NCBI GenBank assembly: GCA_036936605.1 | Contig: JAUPFV010000002.1 | Span: forward strand, 202,205,273-202,269,272 | Direction of reading: 5' to 3' | DNA length: 64,000 bases | Source: Limnanthes douglasii subsp. nivea | Lineage: Eukaryota > Streptophyta > Magnoliopsida > Brassicales > Limnanthaceae | Shown here: positions 20,066-31,969 of the stretch, one piece after another | Layout of the letters: every line of letters begins with the position of its first letter | Position numbering within the stretch: the first letter of the stretch is position 1 | Made by a program: the position numbers and the translations under genes | Notes under the pieces: generated by a model | What the model was told of the DNA's origin: nothing | Database searches by the model: none | The model's input: the letters and a program-made list of their open reading frames with translations, nothing else

Positions 20066-20548
20066 CTAAGAAATTAATTTAATCGGCCCTCCGGAAGGTT
20101 AAAATTAATTTTCTTAAGGATCCTAGGCTTCGAAAAGTTCGGGGATTAATTTAAATTCAAATATTATCGGCCCTCCGGAAGGTTCACGTTTGGGTTTAAA
20201 TTAATCATGAACGGGAGAAAATTATTGAAAATGGTCTTGGTGCTGATTTTAATTTTAATTAGATGAAATCGGCCCTCCGGAAGGTTTCATCGGTAGTTAT
20301 GATAAATTAAATTCAGCCTTACAATTTTTTGATTTTAAGTAGGTGAAATCGGCCCTCCGGAAGGTTTCATCGGTACTTAAGAAAATCAAATTATGGTTAT
20401 TTTAATATATGTAAATGACATCGGCCCTCCGGAAGGTCTCATTGGCAATTAGAAAATTAAAATAATGATCATAGTATTTTTCTCAAACTCATAAAATTTC
20501 ATGTTAATTTGATTTGCCCTCCGGTATCTATTATCAATGAATTTTATG
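20066..20548 (+). repeat. Six consecutive long stem-loops in the copia leader
   Basis: Stem-loops at 20066-20118, 20144-20206, 20242-20317, 20325-20390, 20392-20474 and 20490-20548. The first five share the apical block ATCGGCCCTCCGGAAGG; the sixth has the reduced form GCCCTCCGG. Stems differ from one another but each pairs with its own partner: e.g. CTAAGAAATTAATTTAA with TTAAAATTAATTTTCTTAAG; ATTAATTTAAATTCAAA with TTTGGGTTTAAATTAAT; TTTGATTTTAAGTA with TACTTAAGAAAATCAAA; CATAAAATTTCAT with ATGAATTTTATG. The region is transcribed leader RNA upstream of gag. Function unknown; packaging, dimerisation or translation control are possible. Confidence 0.85.
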
Positions 20549-20642
20549 TTTTACATGTATTTGTCATGTTTATGCACATGTTTTCAGTTATATGTCAAAA
20601 TGCTAGATGTGCTTTGTGTTGTTTGTTCCTATTATAGTATCC

Positions 20643-20948
20643 ATGGGTTACAATTTTTTGGGGAATCATCCACCGACGTTGGATTGTTCGGATTTCCAAT
20701 TGTGGAAGCAAGAAATGTTGCTGTTTTTATCTGTACATGATTACGACTATGCACTAATAACTCCCAAACCATCTCCCCTTAGTCCGGAAAGTACACCGGA
20801 TGAAACTAAGGCTGATGAAAAGTGAGAAATGTCAAATAAGTTATGCATGGCGCTCTTGTTACAGGGAATAGCAGTAGCATTGCGTGGGGCTGTCCCTAAA
20901 GGTGTTACCACTGCCTCGGTCTTTCTCACGGAGATTGAGAAAGCCTTT

Positions 20949-20992
<44 letters not shown>

Positions 20993-21294
20993 TAATGGCA
21001 AAGGTAAAATCCGGGAGCACGTTCTGGGAATGTTGATGATTTGCCAAAAGTTAAAGGCAATCGGTTTAGACTTACCTGAGGAATGCATAGTGGGATTCAC
21101 ATTTCATTCGCTGCCAGACCGGTTTAAGTATTTCCAGTCCACCTATAACTGCATGCGAGAAAATTGGGAATATCAATGAATTGATTTCCCACGCTGCACA
21201 GGAGGAGGAAAGACTTAAAGGCACATCGCTTGAGGCTAATGTGATTACATCACCAAATAAGGCAGGACCTAAGCGGAAGGCATATGGCAAATGA
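20643..21294 (+). pseudogene. Copia gag, broken
   Basis: The frame from ATG 20643 gives NFLGNHPPTLDCSDFQLWKQ (typical copia gag N-terminus), then a TGA at 20823, then LCMALLLQGIAVALRGAVPK. A run of 39 adenines (20951-20989, read as 13 lysines in frame) is followed by NGKGKIREHVLGMLMICQKL and LPDRFKYFQSTYNCM. One inserted base near 21170 shifts frame before ELISHAAQEEERLK. Sequence stops before the zinc knuckle, at a deletion junction near 21295-21330. Length is far below a normal gag. Confidence 0.88.
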
Positions 21295-23893
21295 CCGGGT
21301 CAAGGTTCGGTCAACAAGAAAGGTATAAGGCCCTGGACAAGTTCATAACTTTTAAGACCGAGATTGAGAAACAACTTGGTAAAAGCATTAAGACCGTTAG
21401 ATCTGACCGTGGTGGTGAATACTATGGTAGATATGACGGATCGGGTGAACAACGTCCAGGTTCCTTTGCACAGTACCTAGAGAAGTGTGGAATAGTCCCT
21501 CAATACACTATGCCTGGTTCACCTCGCATGAACGGTGTATCTGAGAGACGGAACCGAACACTAAAAGATATGGTTAGAAGCATGATAAGTCACTCATCTC
21601 TACCATTATCTCTCTGGGGGGAAGCCATCAAATGTGCCGCTTATATACTCAATCGAGTACCCACAAAGGCTACTGTTAGGACTCCATATGAGCTTTGGAA
21701 CGGGCGTAAACCTAATTTAAAGCATCTGCATGTGTGGGGTTGTCCAGCTGAGGTGAGGCCTTACAAACCTCAAGAAAAGAAACTGGACCCAAAAACAGTT
21801 AGTTGTTTCTTCATAGGTTATTCCGAACATTCTAGAGGGTTTAAGTTTTATGATTCTCTCACTGGTACAATATTTGAGACAGGAACGGTCAAGTTTCTAG
21901 AGGATGTTGAGTTTGGGGGGAAGAATAAGGGAACATATGTTGATTTTGAGGAAGAATCCATAAAGATTCATGAAGGTTTTAATAGGGATACTGAGATATC
22001 TGAAGATTGGGCGGTAATGCCAATCATTTCGATCCCATTAGAACAAGGTAATCCTCAGATTAACACTGATGCTCCACTTGAGGGTTCTAACCAGGATACA
22101 TAGATTCGGATAGAACAAGAGGAACCTCAAGATAATCTTCCACAAGGGAATCAAAATGACATCGTTCATAATGATCAAACTCTACCTCCTCAAGAAGTGC
22201 AACAAGAGGAAATAATGCCATTAAGAAGGTCCACTAGAGAAAGGAAGAGTATTATAGGTCCAGAATTTATAGTATATCTTCAGGAGCATGATGAGTTATG
22301 TGCTGGAACTGTAGATGATCCCTCATCCTACAAACAGGCCATGGCAAGCTCTGAATCTCAAAAGTGGATTGACGCTATGAAAGAAGAGTATAAATCAATG
22401 CAGGATAATGCGGTATGGGATCTTGTCCCATTACCTGAAGGGAAAAAGGCAATTGGTTGTAAATGGGTTTACAAAACCAAACGCGATTCCCTGGGTAATG
22501 TGGAAAGACATAAAGCACGTCTTGTAGCGAAAGGTTATACTCAGCGTGAAGGGATTGATTTTAAAGAAACTTTCGTTCCAGTATCGACGAAGGATTCCTT
22601 TAGAACAATCATGGCATTAGTTGCACATTTTGACCTTGAGCTTCATCAGATGGATGTTAAGACCGCTTTTCTCAATGGTAATATTGAGGAAACGATCTAC
22701 ATGATGTAACCAGAACACTTTGTAGAAAGTAACTCAAAAGATCTGGTTTGCAGACTTAAGAAATCCATTTATGGGCTTAAACAAGCTTCTCGTCAATGGT
22801 ATCACAAATTCCTTGAGGTGATAGTCGGTTATGACTTTGAGATCAACTCGGTTGAGGATTGTGTTTATCACAAGTTCAGTGGGAGTAATTTTATATTTCT
22901 TATATTATATGTGGATGACATATTGCTTGCCTCGAACAATAAGGAATTGTTACACACTACAAAAAGATTTCTATCAGACAAGTTTGATATGAAGGATCTT
23001 GGTGATGCCAGTTTTGTGTTAGGAATCCAGATACATCGAGATCGTTCTCGTGGTATTCTTGGATTATCACAAAAAGCATACATTAAAAGTGTGTTACAAC
23101 GTTACGGATTGGCAGATTGCAAACCCCTAAGTACCCCTATAGCAAAGGGTGACAGACTTAGTCCGAGTCAATGTCCTAAGACAAAACTTGAGATTGAGGA
23201 AATGAAAACGGTCCCTTATGCTTCTGCAGTTGGGAGTTTAATGTATGCTCAAGTTTGTACTAGGCTGGACATTGTCTTTGCTGTAAACATGTTGGGGAGA
23301 TATGTTAGTAACCCAGGAATGGATTACTGGAAAGCAGTTAAAAGAGTACTCCGATATCTGCAAGGAACAAAGGGGCACATGTTGACATATAGGAAGTCGG
23401 ATAAACTGGAGATCATCGGGTATTCCGACTCAGATTTTGGTGGATGCGCAGACACATTAAAAGTATGTCAGGCAACATATTCTTATTGGCTGGAGGTGCA
23501 ATATCCTGGAAAAGTGTAAAGCAAACACTTATTGCATCGTCCACCATGGAAGCAGAATTTGTTGCATGCTTTAAGGCATCAAACCATGCACTATGGCTGC
23601 GGAATTTTGTTACTGGATTACGCATTGTATAAGGGATAGAAATCCCTATGAGGTTATATTGCGATAACAATTCCGCAGTGCAGTACTCTAACATCAACAG
23701 GAGCGCATCTAAATCCAAACACATAGACATAAAGTTTCTGTCTGTTAAAGAAAGAGTACAGATGGGTCAGATAAGTATAGAGCACATCAGTACAAACTCC
23801 ATGATAGCAGATCCTCTAACAAAGGCGGTTTTGCCTAAGGTTTTCCAGGGACACACCATCAGTATGGGTGTAGTTGATTTAGAGGATTTTTAG
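21295..23893 (+). pseudogene. Copia pol, partial: integrase C-terminal part, reverse transcriptase, RNase H
   Basis: Protease, the integrase zinc finger and the first catalytic Asp are missing. Integrase resumes at [19 protein letters not shown] with the second Asp ([10 protein letters not shown]) and the Glu ([11 protein letters not shown]). The same frame continues through stops at 22101 and 22707 into reverse transcriptase (AIGCKWVYKTKRDSLGNVER, LHQMDVKTAFLNG, SIYGLKQASRQWY, LYVDDILLAS). A frameshift near 23455 and a stop near 23629 split RNase H ([46 protein letters not shown]). Ends IADPLTKAVLPKVF and a stop at 23891. Confidence 0.93.
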
Positions 23894-24288
23894 TTTCAGT
23901 GGGAGAGTTTGTAATAGGATCTGATGTTGTATTTTGCAGTATTGTGCACATTAAAGTTTATTGCAATATATATGCTTGGAAATATTTATTGATATCTGTA
24001 CTGTATTGGATCTCCAAAAGTAGGAACCATTTAAGAGTAGATATGTACGATTACAAGCCATATTACTCTTAGACCACCCTCCATAATTGGCCCAAGTAAT
24101 TGATTGATTATGGTAATGTGATTACTGTTGCATCCTATTGTTCACATTACGAGAAAGAGGTCTTTAGTCCTTTATTATTATCAATCATGTACGGGGTTGT
24201 ACCGTTTGCCCATTGACAATGAATATAGGGATCCCATTAAAGTTGAATATGTATTCTTGAGTAGCATATGACGGTCCAAGTGGGAGAT

Positions 24289-24964
24289 TGTTGGAATATA
24301 TTTATTTAATATATTTATAGACTAATAATAATTTGGACCGATATGCTAAATAAACATATTCGGTTATTGTCTTAAGGAAGTCCAAATTAAAAGTAGTCGA
24401 GTTAATTATTTAATTAACTAAATTGGACTTATGGGTAAAAAGGCGTTATGGGCTCAAGTGTGGTAACCGGGTTGAATTTGGGCACTGTGATGAAGAGGGC
24501 CCAAATCTCAACACTTAAGCCTGAATTAATAAATCAGGGATATAAATTGAATTATCAATTTATTGGGTTATGGTCCCGGACACAAGGAAGTAACATAGGA
24601 TGGGCTTTACAATGTTGGGCTTCACATTGTAAAATCTATAAATAAGGGGCTAGGTTTAGGTATTTCATCACTCTAAACCCTAATCAGAAATACGGCCGCT
24701 TCCTTAGTGTCTGGAAACCTTTTCCTTCTTCTCTAACCTGATTCTACAGGTCTCTTAGTTTCATAAACGGAATCGCCAGAGAACGTGGAATCGCTAAAGA
24801 ACGCAAAAGAACGCTAGAGAATACTAGATGGATAGCAGCAGGCAAACCCGTAAGTATTCTTAATTTTTGTTTCTTCTATAGATGAATCTAACAAAAAGGG
24901 TTTTATTATTATTTTCCGCGATTTGTTATATATTATCTGATGCGATTTCGGATTATATATAACA
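24289..24964 (+). repeat. Copia 3' LTR
   Basis: Same 676 bp as the 5' LTR, preceded by a purine tract (GTGGGAGA) and followed by the CATAA target duplication. Confidence 0.96.
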
Positions 24965-24969
24965 CATAA

Positions 24970-25306
24970 TTGGAAAAACAGATTAAGAATTTAATATTAA
25001 CATACACGGTGACACTGTAAAGAGCTGACACCAGAAGCCAAACAACATAATATATATAAATAAATAAAGCATGCCGAGATTTTAATATTAACACAGAACA
25101 ATTGTAAGTGATTATCTTTTTGCAATATAGTTGAAATTAGAGGCGGTAATTTTGGTCACCCCAGAAATAAATGGTAACACACCAAAATCTAAATGGGTTC
25201 ATAGATGAATGTAACGTCTATTTTGCAACACCTAATCCACCAATACGTCAGTCATGTAAGTCACGCCACACGTCAGATGTCAGCCATACATGCAAAGTAG
25301 TCATTG
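24970..25306. other. Continuation of the LHCB2 copy 1 3' flank
   Basis: Non-coding. A segment near 25078-25115 (TTAATATTAACACAGAACAA, GTAAGTGATTATC) matches the copy 2 flank near 42498-42530, so it is part of the duplicated LHCB2 unit. Confidence 0.5.
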
Positions 25307-25719
25307 AACAGTAAATCGTCCCTCGACTATCGCCTCTGGTGGCAGATAGTTCCTTGACTTTCAAATGTCCGTTGACAGTCCCTGGACTATCGCGTTTGGA
25401 TAAAGTTAGTCCACCAGATTCTCTAGTCCATGAGAGGTTGCCACCTGTCACCATAGTCCCCAGATTTTTGTATGACCACTAGTCCCTTGAGTTTAGGTCA
25501 AACCCAAAATGTAGAAAATTACAGAAAACTAAACTCAAGGGACTAGTGGTGATACAAAAATCTGAGGACTATGGTGACACGTGGCAGCCTCTCATGGATC
25601 AGAGGATCTGGTGGACTAACTTTATCCAAACGCGATAATCCAGAGACTGTCAATGGACATTTGAAAGTCAATGGACTATTTGCCACCAAACGTGATAGTC
25701 GAGGGACGATGTACTGTTT
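25307..25719. mobile_element. Foldback/MITE-like element, about 413 bp
   Basis: Almost the whole sequence is an inverted repeat. The left arm begins AACAGTAAATCGTCCCTCGA and the right arm ends with its near complement at 25719. The arms (about 190 bp each) meet at a short spacer near 25505-25530, and CTAGTCCCTTGAGTTTAG pairs with CTAAACTCAAGGGACTAG at the centre. No coding capacity. Arms are about 85-90% complementary by eye. Confidence 0.85.
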
Positions 25720-25839
25720 AAAACCTGCAAAGTCATGCTAATAATAATAATGACCCGTCAGTTTGCACACGTTAGGGCACGCACACATAAATCTCAATAC
25801 TATACTAAAACCATTATTGAATAATAAGCTTATTATTAT

Positions 25840-26480
25840 ATAAATCATATATTTTAATTTAAATATTATAAATATTATGACTATTATTTTATTATTACAT
25901 TTTAAATATTATCTGGTGTGGTTATAAATATTATTATTGTTATTATTATCTTATAACCTATAGTAATATATTGTACGCTTAAGATATTATAAGTTATATT
26001 GATTATAATTTTATAATTATATTTTATATTGATTATTATTATTGTTTGGTTATAAATTGGTTATGAATATTAATAGTGTTGTTATTATTTTATAAACTAT
26101 ATAATATTATAAAGTATATGATTAAAAATTTATTATTAAAATTTGGTTGGTATTATTATAATTTGGTTATTTATATTTTAAGTGTTGTTATTTTTTTTAT
26201 AAACTATATAATATATTATAATTTTAAATATAATAAGTTATATGATTATATAATATATTATAATTTTATTATCACATTTTCATACTTATTATTGTGATAT
26301 GGTTGTAAATATTACAAGTGTTTTTTATTGTTTTATAAACCAAAATTATACCTTATAATGTTAAAATTTTAAAAGTTATATGGATATAATTTTATTACAT
26401 TTTGATTATTATTATGATTTGTTTATAAATATTACAAAGTGTTGTAATTATTTTATAAATCAAAGATACTTTATAATTTT
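25840..26480. repeat. Very AT-rich degenerate tandem repeat
   Basis: About five diverged units of 105-145 bp, each with a GGTTATAAATATTA-like motif and TGTTGTTATTATTTTATAAAC, at about 25920, 26050, 26155, 26300 and 26420. No gene seen. Confidence 0.6.
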
Positions 26481-27175
26481 AACTAATTTCACCAAAAACA
26501 CACTAATCAAAACAAATATAACTAAAAACTAATACCAAACAATATTGCAAATTAATAAACGGTAAATTTAAACTAATACTAATTAATATCACCAATTAAA
26601 ATAAATTATGTAGTTTTTTTTTTAAATTAACAAATAACAAGTAATACTAATTAATATTAAAACTAATATAAAAATTAAATAAGTGAAAAGATTATAAAAA
26701 AAACTATTGATTCAGCTAGTATGATGTTACCACAATCAAATTTGATTGGTTTTATCAAATAAAAAATTTAATCGAAAAAAAATTCCTATTCGCAATGTAG
26801 AAGTAAGTAAACTAGAATCAATAACTAATGTTTTACTAGAACTCATAAAATTTTAGAGAGATTTAAAATAATGTTTGTAGAAGGATGAGTGTGAATGTGT
26901 TTCTTCTATATTTTTAGAAGGGAAAAGAAGAGACGACGACAACAACAACGGACCTTTGAATATCTGATTCTTTAATCGGAATAAAGTTACCAAACAAACT
27001 GCCACTTTAATTAGTAGCCACCTTTTGGTGTAATAATTATATATATTAACTTTCATTTTTAGTAATATATATAATTTATACATATTTTGTTTATACTATG
27101 TATAAGTTATAGTTCTCTTCTTATTTTTAATTATATATTGTTCTCTATTTATATTTAAAATTAATTATTTATATA
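26481..27175. other. AT-rich spacer
   Basis: No coding, RNA or transposon signal that I can support. Confidence 0.4.
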
Positions 27176-27805
27176 TCATGAGAATTGTTTACAACTCTCA
27201 GGATTTCCTAAACAATTCTTGTGATATCATGAGAATTGTTTGCAACTCAGGATTTTCTGAACAACTCTCAGGATATCACGAGAATTGTTTGCAACTCAAA
27301 ATTTCCTGAACAAATCTGAGGATATCATGAGAATTGTTTGCAACTCAGGATTTCCTGAACAACTCTCAGGATATCATGAGTATTGTTTGCAACTCTCAGG
27401 ATTTCCTGAACAATTCTCATGATATCATGATAATTTTTTGCAACTCAGGATTTCCTGAATAAATCTCAGGATATCATGAGAATTGTTTGCAACTCTCAGG
27501 ATTTCCTGAAGAATTCTCATAAATCATGAGAATTGTTTGCTACTCTAAGGATATCATGAGAATTGTTTGCAACTCAGAATTTCCTAAACAACTCTCACGA
27601 TATCATGAGAACTGTTTACAACTCTCTGGATTTCCTGAACAACTCTCATGATATCAAGAGAATTGTTTGCAACTCTCAGGATTTCCTGAACAATTCTCAT
27701 GATATCACGAGAATTGTTTGCAACTCAGGATTTCCTGAACAACTCTCAAGATATAATGAGAATTGTTTGCAACTCTCTGGATTTCCTGAACAATTCTCAT
27801 GATTC
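27176..27805. repeat. 49-51-bp tandem repeat, about 13 units, each self-complementary
   Basis: Units start with ATCATGAGAATTGTTTGCAA and end with CTGAACAATTCTCATGAT or a variant, so unit ends can pair with each other. One unit (27523) is shortened to 30 bp. The units are contiguous and there are no unique spacers, so this is a satellite-like array and not a CRISPR. Confidence 0.9.
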
Positions 27806-29215
27806 GTTTTTCAAACAACTCTCAGGTTATTTTTTCAAACAACTCTTAGGTTAGTACTGGTGAAGGTACCAGCAGGTATATATATAGTCGGGGGTATTTT
27901 TGTCTAAATTTCAATTTGAGGTACCAAGTGACACTATCTAAAAAACGGGTACTAGTGAGTAATTAGATAGTTTAATGGGTATTTACTGGTACTTTTCTCT
28001 AAAGTATTTATAATATCTTAATAATATTACAAACAATATCAAAATAATATTACGAGTATATACGATATACATATCTTAATTATTGAAATTCGATTTAGTT
28101 AAGCCATACAAATTATTTTTTAATAATCGTTGATAAAATATATTAAAAATATAATGTTCAAAAGCTCAAAATACAGTTACATGTCTAATAGGTAGATATT
28201 ATATATTTTTTAAATATTAAATAAAAAATCTATAATATCTAAATATAGTTAAAAAATATCATATAAATATTATTAGTATTTTGTTTATATTATACATATC
28301 TTAATTAATTGAAATTTGATTTAATTAACTCACAAAAATTAGTTTTAAATAATCTAATAGTTGTTTTTATAAACATTGATTTAAATGGGTCTGGTGGGTA
28401 TCTTGCATGAGATATCATGTACACGCAGAATCACGCTATCATGTTAACACTCATAAACCATGTCAACACATAAACAATGTCACACATAACATGTGACACA
28501 TCAGTCACACACACGCTTAAAACTGTTATAGACCAATACACGACTCGCCAGTCACGCACACGCTTAAAACTATTAAACGGATCATAGGTAGGACTGATAA
28601 GTCGTCCTATTTTCCATCACTGTTGATATAGCTTTAGTCTCGAGTCTCGGTAACACAAATATATCTAACTATAGGATATCTGATGATGGAGGCACTCAGC
28701 GCAATAATTTTTCTTTTATATCGGCATTGTAGTACTTTAAGATTTACATAATATGACTCAATAGATTCCACATTTTGTGCGCAAAATAAAACCTCATATC
28801 TTAATCAGATAACATGGTATATGATAAAAACACACTGTATGGACCGACGTCTTGGAATATATGATTCCAGAGCAACCGCGGTATTCAACCAATAAACCGG
28901 GTAGAAAACTATCCAACTTTTGGTCAACGAGCAAGTCTATTACTCTTTCTTTGTGAATTGAAGGACGTCCGAAGAAAGTGCACTATTATTAAGGAAAACT
29001 ATCATTATTCTTATTTGTTAGAAAATCTATTAAAAAAATAAATTTGATTGGTCCAAATAATTAAAAACGGTTTTTTTTTCATAAAAAGTAAAAGGGAGAC
29101 TTACCAATAAAGACCCATTTAACAAACATATTACGGATAAAGACCCAAAAAAATTAGGGGACTTTATACCTTAAATACCCTTCTATGTAACCAACTTCTT
29201 TTTTTTTTGTTTTTT
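27806..29215. other. Spacer
   Basis: Mixed AT-rich sequence with a short direct duplication around CACACACGCTTAAAACT (28510 and 28558). Nothing coding is supported. Confidence 0.4.
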
Positions 29216-29960
29216 ATTTTAATTTTTAAAGGTCCGTATCTTTTAAACCGTAACTCGGAAAAAGAGTCCGAAAATATCATTGGTTTTGTTTTTTAAGACG
29301 AACAAAACTAGTGCCATTCATGATATGTTTTGAATTTTTTTTTAAAAATTATATTTTACACACGTTTCTCAGTTATATGGTTTCGCATCTAGTGACTGGT
29401 TTCGCATCTACCAAATAAAGAAGGTTTCACATCTATCAAAACAAAGAGGTTTATCATCTAGCAAAATAAAGAAGGTTTCGCTTCTATAAAAATAAAAAAG
29501 TTTCGCATCTATCAAAATAAAGAAAGGTTTCGCATCTATCAAAATAAAGAAGGTTTTGCATCTAGCAAAATAAAGAAGGTTTCGCATCTAGCACAACAAA
29601 ACAGGTTTCACATCTATCATAACGAAGAATGTTTTGCATCTTCTTCGCAAAATCCTAAAAAATTTAAACCTTTAAAAATCTGTATCTTTTAAACCGTAAC
29701 TCTAAAAAAAATCCAAAAATACCGTTGGTTTTGTTTTTTTAAGACGAACAAACTAGTAGCACTCATGATATGTTATGAATTAAAAATTTTTTAGAACAAA
29801 TAACGTTTCACATCTATCAATAACGTGTTTTTTGGATCTACCATTCCAAAAAGATTACACGTTTTGCAACTATCAGTAGGTACAGATCCATACGTTTTGC
29901 AACTATCACAAAATATGTTTTGCATCTACTAGTGAAAAAACATACAAGTTTCACATCTTC
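29216..29960. repeat. 27-bp minisatellite between two copies of a 120-bp direct repeat
   Basis: A segment containing TATCTTTTAAACCGTAACTC and TTGGTTTTGTTTTTTAAGAC occurs at about 29225-29350 and again at 29665-29790. Between them (29379-29650) are about ten 25-28-bp units based on GGTTTCGCATCTATCAAAAT. More diverged units (GTTTTGCAACTATCA) follow to about 29960. Confidence 0.8.
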
Positions 29961-31009
29961 TTCACTGAAAAACCAGAACCTATTACGCGTCTGAAAATCC
30001 TAAAAACACAAAATAAAACACTAAAATCAACGAAACACTAATACAATGCTACAAATAAACTACATGAAAATCAAAACTAACAAAAAATTCGACTCAAAAC
30101 ATTATGAAAATAGATCTTAAAAAACAGAGATTTCGAGCTCAAATTCGAGTTTCAAACACACAAAACATTGAGTATCTTCGCATAATCAAGTAAAAACACA
30201 AATCAAAATCATATGAAAACAAAACAAAAACAAAAAATCGAGTAAAAAAATGAAAGAATCGCGTAATAGAGAGTAAATATTATACAACACTGATAACCGC
30301 AAATCACAATTAATTTAGAATTAATTTCTCTTTTTTATAACATCAATTATTTAGAAATAGATGGAGTACTAAAAAAGCTTAGCTTTAGAAACTCGTAAAC
30401 CACAACACCACTGTAAGCTATATCAGCATCCCGAACCGCTATTCTAAAAATTTGGTAAATATATCTAGAATTTTGATATTGTAAAATTTTAGATTATCAT
30501 ATAATCCAACCGCTATTGTATAATTAAGGTAGTTTTTTATTTAAATACGAAGAAGAGAAAATAAAAAGAATAGTTATAGATAGTGACTAGTTGTCACTTT
30601 AAATATACCTATTTAAAATTATGCAAGTAAATATAAAAAACATAGATTACCTCTTGTAAATAAAAAATTGATGAATAATCTTCAAATTTGCTATCTAGCT
30701 CCATATACCCGTTCTCTAAAAAAATCTAATTAATCAGTAGACATGTGCAAAAAAATCACCTAAAGACATCGAAAAAGAAAAAACCGCTGTTAGCAGCATA
30801 AACAAATAAAATGGAACGTACTTAGCATTATTTGTACACGCTGGCATCAAAAGATGAAGCGGAGTTCAAAAGAGGAACCCCGATTCATCTTTCAACGCTC
30901 CAATTGTAGCATACCATTTGGCAGGCTGTAAGTGTACTTTTTTTAGAAAAACATTTTTTAAAAGAAATGGTTGGTAAAAAATTAAAAAAAAAGTATACTA
31001 TTATTTTTT
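29961..31009. other. AT-rich spacer
   Basis: No gene or element that I can support. Confidence 0.4.
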
Positions 31010-31400
31010 ATTTTTTGATATCTACAAATAGAGACTTGGTTTGTTTGATTCCGATACCAAAATATTTTGAGTATTTTATTTATTTTGTATTTTAAAAATG
31101 ATTTTCGGAATATTTTAGTAAGTAAATATATATATACCATGATTTATAGTTCTTGAGATCTATAAACAGAGACTTGGTTTGTTTAATTCGGACACCGAAA
31201 GTTTTCAAGTTTTTTTTATTAAGTTTTTTTAAAACAATTTTTTGGAATATTTTAGTAAGTACAAAAAAATTATATCATAATTTATAATTTTTTGAGATCT
31301 ATAAATGGAGACTTAATTTGTTTGATTCCGACACAGAAAGTTTTTTAGTTTTTTTTATCAAATATTTTCGAAACAATTTTCAAAACATTTTAGTAAGAAA
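31010..31400. repeat. 138-bp tandem repeat, three copies
   Basis: The motif GAGACTTGGTTTGTTTGATT recurs at 31031, 31169 and 31308, with CGGAATATTTTAGTAAGTA-like sequence about 75 bp later in each unit. Copies are diverged. Confidence 0.75.
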
Positions 31401-31969
31401 TTTTAATTATCCGCAATTTAAGTAATAATTTGGTAAATAAAAATTAAACAAATAAATTTAGGTGATCAATAATATAATCTATTAAATTGTAAATTATTTA
31501 TTCTATTAAAAATTTAAGTTTTTTCGGAAATCAAACCAATTTTATTTTTAAATATACTATCTATTGTATTATATTTTTAATTATTCAATTTTATAGTTTA
31601 TATTTTTAAATAAAATATATTATGAAATTTATGAAAATTATTTATTGTAATATATATAATTTTAATGTAAATATATAATTAATAATAAAAAAGATAAATA
31701 AAAATAAATGGTAGGATATTGTATGGTAGAATGATGTAGAAGAGAAAAAAATATCGTGGGATATGCTGAAAAATGAAATATAGACTGCTAGGTGAAGTAC
31801 AAATTTTTACAGAATTATTTAGGAGTGCTTCGTATAGTCTTAGCATTTATTATATTTAGTAGGTTTTAAATTTAAAAACTGAGCCCGGTAAAATACCCAC
31901 TTGCTAGCTCAGTAGCATAGCAGAATCCATATTGGCACCAAAAAAACATCTAAACAAAAAGATTTTCAA
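31401..31969. other. AT-rich spacer upstream of LHCB2 copy 2
   Basis: No coding or RNA gene seen. Confidence 0.4.

Larger units (their letters stand above)
18569..24964 (+). mobile_element. Young, defective Ty1/copia retrotransposon
   Basis: LTRs at 18569-19244 and 24289-24964 are both 676 bp and I find no difference between them. A perfect 5-bp target duplication CATAA flanks it (18564-18568, 24965-24969). LHCB2 copy 2 preserves the matching empty site (GTAGTAAATAATTAG, about 42386-42400). The primer site TGGTATCAGAGCC follows the 5' LTR and GTGGGAGA precedes the 3' LTR. Internally it has a 1.4 kb structured leader, then gag and pol with nonsense codons, frameshifts and a deletion removing the gag zinc knuckle, protease and the front of integrase. 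Identical LTRs on a coding-dead element suggest that it moved using proteins from another copy. Confidence 0.97.

Noticed and set aside
27176..27805. CRISPR-like array of palindromic repeats
   Set aside because: Units are contiguous with no unique spacers, and the context is a plant nuclear genome; it is a tandem repeat.
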